NCBI GenBank assembly: GCA_020064725.1
Contig: JAGTWJ010000003.1
Span: 1 to 64,000 of the forward strand
Direction of reading: 5' to 3'
Length of the DNA stretch: 64,000 nucleotides
Origin: Drechslerella dactyloides
Lineage: Eukaryota; Ascomycota; Orbiliomycetes; Orbiliales; Orbiliaceae
The notes under the pieces: model-generated
What the model was told of the DNA's origin: nothing
Seen by the model: only the letters and a program-made list of their open reading frames with translations
The model's database searches: none
Position numbers and translations under genes: made by a program
Shown here: positions 36,555 through 50,304 of the stretch, in pieces
Layout of the letters: each line of letters starts with the position of its first letter
Numbering within the stretch: position 1 is the stretch's first letter

Positions 36555-39060
36555 GAAATAACCACCTTTTTTTTCTATAAAAAATAAGTATATTCTTTTT
36601 AAAAATCTTTTTTATATTTTAGATAAGAAAATATAATTTAAAATTCTGTAATTATATTATAATATATTTATATATAAATATCTAGAAATTAAAAAAATAT
36701 AAAAACTTATTATATAATAATATTTTTAGCCTAAAATAAGATAGTAAATTAAAAATTATATTAAAATCTATAATCTATATTTAAAAAACAAACCAGCAAA
36801 ATATATACTATATAGATATTTACAACTAAATAAGGCACCAACTAAACTATTTTAAATTATAACTTATAATTTTATATAAAGATTATTATACTCAAAAAAC
36901 CCTTTAATAAACCAGATATATAATAAAATTCTGATTATTATCTACAAACTTACTAAAATTATTATTTTAGAATTATAGAATAGTTTTTAAGAAGTAGAAC
37001 AACTATTAATAATTTATAATAAATAAATATTTAATTAATATAGATTATAAGAAAAATATATTTATAATAAAAACCTTTTTTTTAGTAGCAAATACTAGAA
37101 ATATATTATAAATTTATTAAATATTAAGTTTAATATAATAATTAAAAAAAGAGCTTAAATTAATAGAGTATTAAAATAAGTAATTTAAATAATTAAAATC
37201 TATTTTAGATTATTTTTTAATTATATATAGAATAATTAAATAAAACTATTATCTATAATAGAATTTATTTATAATTTATTAAAATATTTAGTAATAAATT
37301 ATACATCTTATAAAATATTATAACGTATTCCACAAGCGAGCGAACATCCCAAGCGAGCGAACACCCCCCCAGCCCACCAAAAACCTTTTTATTAATATAT
37401 TAATAAATATTTATTATAAAATTATAGAAAAATTACTTCTTTAAATAATAGTTTAAAATAATCTAATTAGTATTTTTTTTTATTTTTTAATATTAATATT
37501 AAATTAATAATAATTATTTTAAATATTGTTAAAAACAACACATTTTTTTATTGTTTGACTCTAAATATCTAAATAATTTACGAACGAAAATCTTTAAAAA
37601 TTAAAAATCTAATAAATAATGATATAATCTAGGCCTGTTTAAAGCTACTATTTATAATAATAAAAATTAAGTTCTAGAAACTCTGCTAAAGTTGGCACAA
37701 CACACTAACTATTTTTTTAAAATAATTATACATAAATATTAAAAAAATTAAAAAAATAAATTTGAATTTAATATATTAAAACTTTTTTATTTTTATTTTT
37801 TTAATTTTTTTTTATATTATATAATTTAATATCAATATTTTTAATTTTTATAATAAAATTTTATAAAAAATTGAATTTTTATTAAAAAAATTTAAAAAAA
37901 ATTATAAAATAAAATATTAATTTACTTTAATTTAAAAAAAATTTTAGGATTTTTTTTATTATATTTTTATATATATTATAATAAAAAATAGCTAGTGTGT
38001 AGTCAGTGTGTTGTGCTAACTTTAGCAAAATCTATAAATCTTAATTTTTAATATAATAGATAGAGGTTTTGTACAGGCCTAGATTATATATTTATTTAAT
38101 AGATTTCTTATTTTTAAAGATTTTTATTTATATATAATAAAGATATTTACTGGCAAACACTTAAGATTATATGCTGTTTTTTAAAAATTTTAAATTAATT
38201 ATTATTAATTTATTTTTATATTTAAAAAATGTAAAAAAATATAATGAATTGATTTTAATTTATATTAGTTGAAAGATATTTTTTTTATAATTTTTTAAGA
38301 GATATTAATTAGAATATTAATAAAAAGGTTTTGGTGGGGTGTTGGGGTGTTCGCTCACTTGGGGTGTTCGCTCGCTTGTGGAATACGTTAAAATTAGAAC
38401 CTATAAACTATATAATTAATTTTATTTATGAAAAAAAAAATATCTAATACTAAAAAACATTCTAAATTTATAAATAAATTTTATAAATATTTAAAAAATA
38501 ATTTAGACTTTATAGCTAAAACAATATTCTATTATTATAATAAGAAAAAGATAAAAGTATTTTTTTTAAAGAAAAAAAATAAAATATATTTGTTTATAAA
38601 AAATATTAAAATAAAGAGATTTAACTAGAAATTTGATTTTTAAACACTTAAACTATATATTATAATTAAAAAATTAAATAAATATCTCTTTAAATTTTAT
38701 ATCTTTAAAAACTTAAAAATTTATAAAATATTCTATATTATTTTATTTAAGCTTGTATTAGATAGATTTAAAAAAGAAATAAATAATTTAAAAATTAAAA
38801 AAGATAATTATAATAAATATAAAATTAAAAAAATCTTAAATTATAAAAATAATTTAGAAATATTAATTAATAAATTTTTAATTAAATAAAAAGATTATTT
38901 ACTAAAAGAAAATTTATAATAATTAGAAGATAATATTTTATTAGAATTTATTAAATAATATTTTAATAAACTTAATATTTATTAAGTAGGGTAAAACCTG
39001 TTACTATAATAATTTTAAAAAAGATTTAGAAAGAATATTAGAATATAAAAAATTAATTAT
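36555..39060 (+). pseudogene. Gypsy fragment: integrase and chromodomain
   Basis: Begins in the segment just upstream of integrase and runs through the core to the chromodomain (~38820-38935). The MITE at 37323-38388 splits it. The uninterrupted paralogue near 33985 (TAAGACATTATAAGACTAGA) shows the empty TA site. The open frame at 38428-38628 is a lysine-rich integrase C-terminal relic, not an independent gene. Confidence 0.75.
37323..38388. mobile_element. Palindromic MITE, family A, copy 2
   Basis: 1066 bp with TA at 37321-37322 and 38389-38390; same orientation as copy 1. The two differ only by a few small length changes in A/T runs and near the left centre, including the same RIP-type bases, so one derives from the other or both from a common already-mutated source. 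Confidence 0.92.
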
Positions 39061-39676
39061 AATAATTATATTAAAAAAAATTTATTTTAGTAATAATATA
39101 AAACCTACTTATTATGATATAAAAAAATTATATATACTATAAGTTATATGAAAAAAAATTTTTATAAAAATAATACTGGAAATTATTATAAGATTTAATA
39201 TATTTTAAGATTAATAAAGCTAGATTTTAATAAAATATTACTAAAAACTATTTTAGAAAATATAAAATTTAATTATTTTATGTTATTAGAAAATTTATTT
39301 ACTAGAACCTAGATTTTATCCTTTGAATTAATATTTTTTTTATTAAGAAAATAATTTTTTTTAATATTTTTTATATCTAATAATTTAAATTTATAGATTA
39401 TATTTTTATTATATTTTAAAATAATTAATTTTATTTTCTTTTTATAATATAATACCTTAGATTAAAGACAAATTAATTTAGCTAAAGATTCAGTAAGACA
39501 CTAATAAACCTTAGATAGTTTAATAATTTTTCAATAATAAAGTTTAAAAATATAATATATTAAAAAAATGAATTATAAGAATTACTAAAAAACTACTATA
39601 AAAGAAATAATACTTATAAAGAATTATATTATATTGTAATAAATCTTATTTAGAATATATAATATATTTCCTTATA
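39061..39676. repeat. Unclassified AT-rich repeat fragment
   Basis: About 600 bases after the chromodomain relic that do not match the usual 3' region of the gypsy copies. Stop-dense, no landmark seen; possibly a piece of a different retroelement. Confidence 0.4.
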
Positions 39677-39925
39677 ACGTATTCCACAAGCGAGCGGACC
39701 ACACAAGCGAGCGGACCACCCCATATAAACCAACACCCTACCAAAACACTTTTTATTGATAACTTAATCAATAATTAATTTAAAATTAGAATAAAATTAA
39801 TCTTGTTTATATAAACTATTACAAATCTAAAAATATTTTTTTAAATTTTTTTTATATTAAATTAAAGAAATATACAAGGGGGGTGGTCCGGTCGCTTGTC
39901 TGGTCCAGTCGCTTATTGTTGACGT
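39677..39925 (-). mobile_element. 249-bp MITE, family B, copy 2 (inverted)
   Basis: Reverse complement of 24493-24741, with TA at 39675-39676 and 39926-39927. I see no base difference between the copies. Confidence 0.92.
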
Positions 39926-39927
39926 TA

Positions 39928-40425
39928 TTTTTAATATTTATTTATTATATAAATAAATATACAATAAAATAACAGAGGAAAACCACAAGATAAAAATTCT
40001 AGAAATTTTAAAAATCTTTAATAATTTTTAGGAATTTATAAACTATTTTAAATAAAAATATAGATATAAGAATAAAATTAAAAAAGTTTTTAGGAAATTT
40101 GACTAATTTAAATAAATTAGATTTGTATGATTTTTTTTTTAATAATTTGATTAATATATATTTTTTACTGATTATAATAATAATATTCTGTTTTATAAAA
40201 TTAAAAAAAAATTTAAATTTAACTTAAAAATAAAAATTATCAAATAAAAATTTATCAACAAGAATATAAATTATTATAATATATAAATTATAATAATTAA
40301 ATTTAATAATATATTTTATTAATTTTAAAAGAATATTTATTAAAAGAAATTATATTATAATTTAAATAAATATAATTTTAATAAGTATATTAAGAAATTT
40401 TAGTAAAATTGAACTAAAGTTAGAA
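39928..40425 (+). pseudogene. Gypsy gag fragment
   Basis: Matches the gag segment around 26880-27370 of the full-length copy and then switches abruptly to minus-strand protease sequence, marking a rearrangement junction. Confidence 0.6.
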
Positions 40426-42126
40426 AATTATAAAAGATTTGGGTTTTTTATTTTAGTATATTTTTATTAATTTTAAAATATTTCTAGTTTTTTAATTTAT
40501 ATTATTAAATATATTTTTTATAAATTTTTAAGATATTAAAATTATAAAAATATTTTAAATAATAGATTTTTTTTTTCTTTACTAAATATATAACGTCAAC
40601 GATAAGCGAGCGGACAGGACAAGCGAGCGGACACCCCCCCTTAGCCCAACACCCCACCAAAAACCTTTTTATTATTATTTTAGTCAATATCTATTAAAAA
40701 ATTATAAGAAAAATAATATAAAATAAAAGTAAATTTAAAAAATATAATTATATTTTTTAAAAAATTTTTAAAATAAAAATAAATTAATAATAATTAATTT
40801 AAAAATTGTAAAAAACAACACAAAGTCGTAGGTGTTTGCCAGTAAATATCTCTATAATATATTAATAAAAATCTTTAAAAATTTCAAATCTAATAGATTA
40901 TTATATAATCTAGGCTTTTACCGAGCTATTACTTAATATAATAAAAATTAAGATCTAAAAAGCCTGCTAAAGTTGGCACAACACACCAGCTATTTTTTTT
41001 AAATAATTATATATAAAAATATAATAAAAAAATTTAAAAAAAATTAATTTTGATTTTAATATAAAAAAGCTTTTTTATTTCTATTTTTTTAATCTTTTTT
41101 TAATAAAAATCCAATTTTTTATAAATTTTTGTTATAAAAATTAAAAATATTAATATTAAATTATATAATAAATAAAAAAAATTAAAAAAATAAAAATAAA
41201 AAAGCTTTTTTATATTAAAATCAAAATTAATTTTTTTTTAATTTTTTTTATGATATTTTTATATATAATTATTTGAAAAATAGCTAGTGTATAGCTGGTG
41301 TGTTGTACCAACTTTAGCAGGCTTTTTAGATCTTAATTTTTATTATATTAAGTAATAGCTCGGTAAAAGCCTAGATTATATAATAATCTATTAGATTTGA
41401 AATTTTTAAAGATTTTTATTAATATATTATAGAGATATTTACTGGCAAACACCTACGACTTTGTGTTGTTTTTTACAATTTTTAAATTAATTATTATTAA
41501 TTTATTTTTATTTTAAAAATTTTTTAAAAAATATAATTATATTTTTTAAATTTACTTTTATTTTATATTATTTTTCTTATAATTTTTTAATAGATATTGA
41601 CTAAAATAATAATAAAAAGGTTTTTGGTGGGGTGTTGGGCTAAGGGGGGGTGTCCGCTCGCTTGTCCTGTCCGCTCGCTTATCGTTGACGTTATAATAAT
41701 ATTATTATCTTTTTTTATATTCTTTAAAATAATATATACAATTTTTATAGAAATATTTATTTTTAAGTTTTAATATTCTTTTTTTATATTTTTAATAAAA
41801 ATAAGTATTAAAATATTATTTTTATTTTTTATATATATTAAAGATTTTGGTATATATTATATATAATATATAAAATAATTTTTTTAATTTACTATTTATA
41901 GTATATTTTATTTTACTAGAATTATTTTGTTGGTTGGAATTATTTATTTTTTTATATATTTTTTAATTTTTTTTATATTTTTATATTAGGTTTTTGATTT
42001 TATCTAGTATATTTTTTTAGGTTTGTTTTGTTTGAATTAATTCTTTCTATTTTTTTTAATTTAGAATTGTTATAATAGTATATATAGTAGTTATTCTATA
42101 TTATAAAATATTTAATATAATATATA
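40426..42126 (-). pseudogene. Gypsy fragment: protease and gag C-terminal part, minus strand
   Basis: The complement of 41692-42126 aligns with gag near 45345-45640; 40426-40590 is the complement of the adjacent protease-side segment. The MITE at 40593-41691 lies between. It ends where the LTR at 42127 begins. Confidence 0.65.
40593..41691. mobile_element. Palindromic MITE, family F
   Basis: 1099 bp, TA at 40591-40592 and 41692-41693. TIR ACGTCAACGATAAGCGAGCG with both boxes tagged GACA. The near-perfect inverted halves are easy to follow: TTGGCACAACACACCAGCTA (~40975) versus its complement around 41300, and AACAACACAAAGTCGTAGGT (~40810) versus its complement near 41460. One arm has an ~11-base duplication near the centre. 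Non-coding. Confidence 0.92.
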
Positions 42127-42808
42127 TGTTATGGGATAACAGCACAGCACCCGAATAACCTGTATAGACCTAGTTCCCATACAAGCACCCTTCCCACATA
42201 ATATACAAAGTAATAACATATTTATACACTATATAAAATAAACTTCTATATAAGATATATATTTATATAGATTTATTTTATATAAATTATTAATTTATAT
42301 AATATATCCAATTATATTAGTAGTAAAACTATATAGATAACAGAATTATATAGAATTTTAAATTATATAAAAGAATACTACTATAAAAGAATATTATTTA
42401 TATTATTTTTTTTTTAGAGCAGAAGCTATTATAATAAATCAAAAATATATAATAAAGCTATAAATTATAGATTATAAATTAATTCTTAACAGAGCTATAA
42501 ACTATAAACCACTTAGACAACACATCAACATCTTTTTACTATTTTATATATTAAATATTATATATTTAATTAATCTATTTTATTAATTAATTGATAATTT
42601 TTTTTTAGATTTTATTAATTAATATTTAAATTATAATATTTTAATAATTAGTCTATTTATTATTATTATTATATATTTTATTTTATAATTATTATTGTAT
42701 TTAATATATATTTATCTTTTTTTATTAAGAATTTTATATAATAGTGATTAAGAGTTAGAGATTTTAAAATAAAATATATTTAATTTGGTTTTAAATTAAA
42801 ATATAATA
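42127..42808 (+). repeat. 5' LTR
   Basis: 682 bp; outer edge TGTTATGGGATAACAGCACA preserved, inner edge (AAATATAATA) mutated. Same variant as the solo LTR at 45661 and the LTR at 61219. Confidence 0.8.
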
Positions 42809-45660
42809 TTTTCACTAATTATTTTTAGTAGATAAAGAGAAATAATAAATATATAATAATTTTTAATATAATTTATAAATTTTTTGTAATATATAAAAAT
42901 AAAATAGAATTCTATAGTATAAAATTATAAAAATTATTTATAAATAATAATAATTTTAAATTAATATTAAATAATAAAAATAATAAATATAAAAGATCTG
43001 TTAATAATTTCTATATTTTAGGAATATATAAATAAAGAATAGCTGTAGTAATAACTTAGACAATACTATATATATAAAAAAATAATAATATAATAGACTT
43101 TAATTTTCTTAGATTAATTAGTAAATATATAAATAATTTGTAGGAATATAAAAATAGACTTATGGTAGATATAAGAATATAAGTTTTAAAAAAAATAAAT
43201 AGTGTTATATTAAAAAATAATATTAAATAAAGATTAGAATAGAATCTTAAAATAATATAATAAAAAATAATTATAATATATTAATAATATATATAAATAG
43301 TTTTAGTAATAGTTAAAGATATTAAAATAATTATATTAGGAAATTTTAAAGAAATAATAGAATATATTAAAATTTTAGTTAATATTTAGATAAGTAATAT
43401 TATTATTTAAAATTTTATATTATTTATTAATTCTAGATTTACTCTGATTAGTGGATCAAAAGTTTAAAAAAATAAAACTATAGCTATTTTCATAATAATA
43501 TTTAATAAGATATTAAAAATAAAAAACTTAATTAGGTATAGAAAATAATCTAAAAAACTTAATTAATTTTTTAATTAATTTAGTAATTATTTTTTTTTCT
43601 ATTTTAAATAATTTATTATAAAATAATATAAAATCTACTTTATAAGAATATATTTTAAAAGAAATATCCTTAATATCTACTTAATATACAAATAAATATA
43701 TAATAAAATATCTAAAAAAAACTATAAATCTAAAATCTTAGAAATTAATAAGGTCTTTAATACTTTTAAAGAATTTTTAAAATTTCTTAAATAAAAGTAT
43801 AAATATAAAAATAAAATTAAAAAAGTTCTTAGAAAACTTAACCAATTAAAATAAACTAGATCAACACAATCCTATTTCTAATAATTCAATTAATATATAT
43901 TTTTTATTAAATATAATAATAATATTTTATTTTATAAAACTAGGAAAAAACTCAAACCTAATTTAAAAATAAAAATCATTAAATAAAAATTTTTTAAAAA
44001 AAAAATAACCTATTATAAAATATAGATTATAGCTATTAAATTAAATAATATACTATATTAATTCTAAAGAAATTTATAATAAAAGAAATTTTACTATAAT
44101 TTAAATAAATATTATTTTAATAAATATACTAAGAAATTTTAGTAGAATTAAATTTAAATTAAAAAATCTTTTTAGAAATTAAATAAAATTTATAAATTAG
44201 AATTTATAAATTTTAATATTATTTAATATTAGAAACCTAAGAAATTTAATATACTTCTTTATTATTAATATAATAAAGTAGAATATATTAAACAAGATTA
44301 TCCTAAAAATAAAAGAAAAAGAAATTTTTAAAAATAATCTTAATAAGAATAATAATTTAAAATAATAAGATAGTTATCTACTTTTAAAGATTTTAATATA
44401 ATAATAAATAAAATATAAAGATATATATATTCCAAAACTAAACTAATTTAGTACTAGGATATTGTTTAAAAAATTAATATCATTATTAAACAGAATTTTA
44501 TCTTATTTACTAATATATAACTAAGAAAAAACAAACTTAACTAATTATAAAATAATTCTATATTAGGAATCTATATAATTTATTAAAGAAGCTTTAACAA
44601 ATATTTATAAAAAAAATATTAAATAGATATAGAAATCTTTATAAGAATAATCTAAATATTTTTAATTTTAATTATACTTTTAATTTAATTTAATTAATTA
44701 TAGTAAAAACTTATTTTTAAAAACCTTAAAAAATATAATAAAAATTACTATATTAAATAAAGATAATAAATAGAAATTATTAATAAAAATATAAATAGAC
44801 TAATTTCTTAAATAATCTTTTTTTAATAATATATTTACATTTATAAATTATAAATCTATATTAAATATAGACTTAATATACTTACAAAAAAATAAACCAT
44901 CTATAAAATATTCAAAATTAATTTTTACTAAAATTATTAATAATAATTAGAATATAATATTATTAAATATAAAAATATAATTAATAAAAAATATAATATT
45001 TTTTAACTATATTAAAAATCTATCTACTATTATATAATTATATTATATAAACAAAACTTTGCTAACTAATAAAAAGTCTATTAATTTTAGATAAAAAATA
45101 ATAAAAACCTACTTTAGTATAATCTTAATAAATAACAACAACTTTTTAAAAATATAAAATATTTTTTTTATAAAAAACAGAGATATTAGTTCTGTAAAAA
45201 AGATAATACTAATATTTAATTATATAAATACCTTAATTTATATAATAATTATTATAATAAATAAACCTACTAATATTATTATTTTTTATATTTTAATTAT
45301 ATTAAAAAATAACTATCTAGAAAAATCTTTGGCACCTTCAAATATATATACTATATTAGATATTTTATAATATAAAATAACTATTATATATACTATTACA
45401 ACAATTTTAAATTAAAGGAATAAAAAGAACTAATCTAAATAAAATAAACCTAAAAAAATATATTAAATAAAATTAGAAATTTGATATGAGAATGTAAAAA
45501 AAATTAAAAAATTTATAAAGAAAGGGATAACTTTAACTAATAAAGTAATTCTAGTGAAATAAAATATATTATAGATAATAAACTAGAAGAATTACCCTAT
45601 ATATTATACATAATATATACCAGAACCTTTAATACATACAAAAAATGGAAATAATATTCT

Positions 45661-46342
45661 TGTTACACTTCGGCCCAGGACCGGGTTGAATGCACTTTAC
45701 TCTGAAGTTCTTAACTCTTAGTTGTTATTGTACAGGGTTCTTAATAAAAAAAGATAAATATATATTAAGTACAATAATAACTATAAAATAAAATATATAA
45801 TAACAATAATAAATAAACTAACTATTAAGATACTATAATTTAGATATTAACTAATAAAATTTAAAAAAGAATTATTAATTAATTAATAAAATAAACTAAT
45901 TAAATATATAATATTTAATATATAAAATAATAGAAATATATTAATGTGTTGTTTAAGTGGTTTGTGGCTTATAGTTCTGCTAAGAGTTAATTTATAATCT
46001 ATAATCTATAGTTTTATTATATATTTCTGATTTATTGTGGTAACTTCTATTTTAAAAGAAAAATAATATAAATAATTTTTTTTTATAATAATATTCTTTT
46101 ATATAATCTAAGATTTTATATAATTTTATTATTTATATAATTCTACTACCAGTATAGTTGAATATATTATATAGATTAATAATCTATATAGAACAAATCT
46201 ATATAAATATATATCTTATATAAAAGTTCATTCTATATAGTATATAAATATACTATTACTTTACATACTATATAAGAAGGGTGCCTGTATGGGAACCAGG
46301 TCTACACAGGTTATTCGGGTGCTGCGCTGTTATCCCATAACA
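45661..46342 (-). repeat. Solo LTR with perfect 5-bp target duplication
   Basis: 682 bp from TGTTACACTTCGGCCCAGGA to CTGTTATCCCATAACA, flanked by ATTCT on both sides (45656-45660, 46343-46347). This proves the LTR limits and a 5-bp duplication for the family. The internal part was lost by LTR-LTR recombination. GC-rich outer ~60-90 bases contrast with an AT-only middle. Confidence 0.95.
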
Positions 46343-47444
46343 ATTCTAATATTTGCTGTTATTAGAAATACAAAGAAAGAATACTAAAACCTAAAACTAG
46401 ATATTTTTATAAAAATTATATATACTACTTTAAGGAATATAGAGAAAGATAATGATATTACTATATATACCTAGTAGAAAAAGGAAAAATCTACTATTTA
46501 AAATATTTTTATAATTTTAATATTTTAAAAGTTTATAGAAAATATATTTAATAATATAAATTAAAAAACTAGAAATATTTTAAAATTAATAAAAGTATAT
46601 TAAAGTAAAAAATCCTAATTTTTACAAAAAAACTTATCTTTATTTTATTTATCTTTAGAAACTTTATAAAGATTTTAACTGATAGTAAAGTAGAAGAGAA
46701 CTATATCTCTATTATAATAATATAAAAATATTAATTTAAAATATAATAAAAATTTAATATTTATTAAGTTACTGCTTTTTTATATTAAATTTTAGGGAAA
46801 ATTACTTAGAAGATAATCTTTAAGCTATTTATTAATAAATATTTAGAAGAATATATTATTAATATTCTGGATTTTTTAGAAGATATCTTATTAGTTTTTA
46901 AATTCTTATAGTTAGTAAAACATAATTTTAGTATTAACTGGAGAAAAGGAAAAATTATCTTTAATAACTATAATTGTTAGAAAATTGCTAAAATATAATT
47001 AATTAATAGAAATATTTTGAAAAAAACCTATTTAAGACTTATAATATATTTATTGAAAAAAGAAATCAAAAATAGATATAAATATAAACTAAATATCTTA
47101 TAATAAATATAAATTTAAATTAAAAAACTATGTATTATATCTAAAAAAATAAATATTTCTATATAGATATTTAAAAAAGGAAAAAACATTTTTTAATTTA
47201 TACTAAAAAGATAAATTTTATTAAAAATTAATTTATTTAAATATTTAATATTATTATAAGAAAGAATATAACTTTAATTTATACTAATATATAGATATAT
47301 TAATCAAAAAACAATAATATTCTATAAATATATTAAAGAAAATCTTAAAATAGGATATATATAACTTTTTAACTTATTAACAAAATATTTTATTCTATTT
47401 ATAAAAAAAAAAAACTTAGATAAATTATAAATATATATTAATTA

Positions 47445-48534
47445 ACGTGTACGATAAGCGACCGGGTCAGACAAGCGACCGGGTCACCCTCCTGGTCAAA
47501 CACCCCACCAAAAACCCTTTCATTAATATTGTAGTCAATATCTATTAGAAAATTATAAAAAAAAATATTTTAAATAAATATAGATTAAAATAATCTAATA
47601 TTATTTTTTTTAATTTTTTAAACCTAATATTAAATTAATAATAATTATTTTAATTTTTTTAAAAAACAACACATTTTTTTAGGTGTTTGACTGTAAATAT
47701 CTCTATAATTTATTCATAAAAATCTCTAAAAATGTAATATATAATAGATATCTGTATAATCTAGGTTTATACCGAGCCATTACTTAATATATTAAAAATT
47801 AAGGTCTAGAAAGTCTGCTAAAGTCGGTACAACACATCCAACTATTTTCGATAAAATTATATATAAAAATATAATAAAAAAATCTAAAAAAAATTAATTT
47901 TAATTTTAATATATTAAAAATTAATTATTATATTTTTTTAATTTTTTTTATATAATATTGAATTTATTCTTAATTTTTTAATTTTTATTATACAAAATTT
48001 TTAAAAATTATAAAAAATTGAATTTTTAATAAAAAAAATTTAAAAAATTATAAAATTATAATTTAATCTTATTTAATTTAATATTAATTTTTTAAAATTT
48101 TTTTATATATAATTATTAAGAAAAATAGCTAGAGTGTTGTGCCTGTGTTGTACCGACTTTAGCAGACTTTCTAGACCTTAATTTTTAATATATTAAGTAA
48201 TGGCTCGGTATAAACCTAGATTATACAGATATCTATTATATATTACATTTTTAGAGATTTTTATGAATAAATTATAGAGATATTTACAGTCAAACACCTA
48301 AAAAAATGTGTTGTTTTTTAAAAAATTAAAATAATTATTATTAATTTAATATTAGGTTTAAAAAATTAAAAAAAATAATATTAGATTATTTTAATCTATA
48401 TTTATTTAAAATATTTTTTTTTATAATTTTCTAATAGATATTGACTACAATATTAATGAAAGGGTTTTTGGTGGGGTGTTTGACCAGGAGGGTGACCCGG
48501 TCGCTTGTCTGACCCGGTCGCTTATCGTACACGT
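47445..48534. mobile_element. Palindromic MITE, family G
   Basis: 1090 bp, TA at 47443-47444 and 48535-48536. TIR ACGTGTACGATAAGCGACCG with both boxes tagged GGTCA. Inverted halves share TGCTAAAGTCGGTACAACAC (~47816) with the complement near 48155-48175. Same overall plan as families A and F. It interrupts RT; no coding capacity. Confidence 0.92.
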
Positions 48535-50055
48535 TATTAAATTTTTAATATAATAATTATTAAGGATAAAGAATTTCTACCTCTTATTAATAAATTTTTT
48601 AATAAGATATTAGGTACTATAATTTATATAAAACTTAATTTTATTAATATATATTATAATATTAGGATTAATTCTGGAGAAGAATAGAAAACTACTTTTA
48701 GAATTAAATACAAACTATTTAAATATTTAATTATATTTTTTAGATTAATATATATATATATAATTTTTCAAACATTTATAAATTATATTTTATAAAAATA
48801 TATTGATAATATATATATAGTATATTTAGATAATATCTTTATTTATAGTATAGACTTTAATAAATATCAAAAATATATTAATTAAATCTTTAAAATTTTA
48901 AATTAATATAAATTTAAGATTAAACTAGAAAAATTTAAATTTAAAATTACTAAAGTTAAATTTTTAGAAGCTATTATAATTCTATATAATATATAAATAA
49001 ATCTAAAAAAAGTATAAATTATATAGAACTAATTAATACTAAAGATATTTAAAGAAATATAAATCTTTTTAAAATTATATAATTATTATTAATAATTTAT
49101 TTAAAAATATAGTTATTTAGTTCTTATTTTCTCAGAATTAACAAAAAAGGATATATAATTTAAAATAACTAAGGAAAAAATTAAAATTTTTTAAATTTTA
49201 AAGAAAATCTTTATCTTAATACTAATTTTTAAGTTATATAATCTTAAGTTATTAGTATAAATAGAAGTTAATATTTCTATAATAATCTTAGGAGTCTATT
49301 TATTATAAAAATAACCTAATCAGAAATAGTACTTAATTATCTATCTATTATATAAATTTAATATTATAGAAACTAGATATTTAATATATAATAAAAAACT
49401 TATAACTATCTTATATATTTATAAAAAATAAAAAGTTTATCTATAAATCATAAAATTATTTAAAATATTTTCTAATTATAAAAATCTTATTTATTTTTTA
49501 ACAATAAAAGAATTTAGTAGATATTAAGTTTAATAATAAAAAATATTTAATAAATATAATATAAAAATCATTTACTTTAAAAAAAAAGAAAATATTAAAA
49601 TTAATATTATTAATTAATAATCTAATTTAATAGGAAATATCTTTATAAATAAAAGAATAATTTTAAAATAATAAAAAAATATTATTATTATTAATAAGAA
49701 ATTTAACTTTATTATCTATAAAATTAAATTTAAGACTGTTATTAAATTTAAAAAAAACTACTAAAAAAATATAATAATAAAAAAAATATTCCAAAACCCT
49801 AAAGAAATTACTGTATTTTTTATTCTAAAAAATAGATATATCTTTTTTAAGAATTTTTTCTATATCTTAGACAAAAAATTATAACTTGAAATCTTATAAT
49901 TATATTATAATATATTTATATATAATTATTTAAAAATTAAAAAAATATAGGAACTTATTATACAATAATACTTTTAGTTTAAAATAAAATAGTAGATCAA
50001 GAATTATATTAAGATATATAATTTATATTTAAAAAATAAACTAATAAAACATATA

Positions 50056-50304
50056 ACGTCAACAATAAGCGACTGGACCAGACAAGCGACCGGACCACCC
50101 CCCTTGTATATTTCTTTAATTTAATATAAAAAAAATTTAAAAAAATATTTTTAGATTTGTAATAGTTTATATAAACAAGATTAATTTTATTCTAATTTTA
50201 AATTAATTATTGATTAAGTTATCAATAAAAAGTGTTTTGGTAGGGTGTTGGTTTATATGGGGTGGTCCGCTCGCTTGTGTGGTCCGCTCGCTTGTGGAAT
50301 ACGT
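50056..50304 (+). mobile_element. 249-bp MITE, family B, copy 3
   Basis: Identical to 24493-24741. TA at 50054-50055 and 50305-50306. The paralogous integrase at ~33475 (ACATATATTATACAGATATT) shows the sequence without the insert. Confidence 0.93.

Noticed and set aside
40505..40687. Small ORFs crossing TIRs (40505-40687, 58743-58931, 60541-60732)
   Set aside because: Their only non-AT portion is TIR sequence (the CPARSLIVDVI translation recurs at several elements), so similarity between them reflects the TIR, not a protein family.
17190..41700. Possible CRISPR-like array from recurring AAGCGAGCG motifs
   Set aside because: The motifs occur only as pairs at transposon ends flanked by TA, without regular spacers; the genome is eukaryotic.
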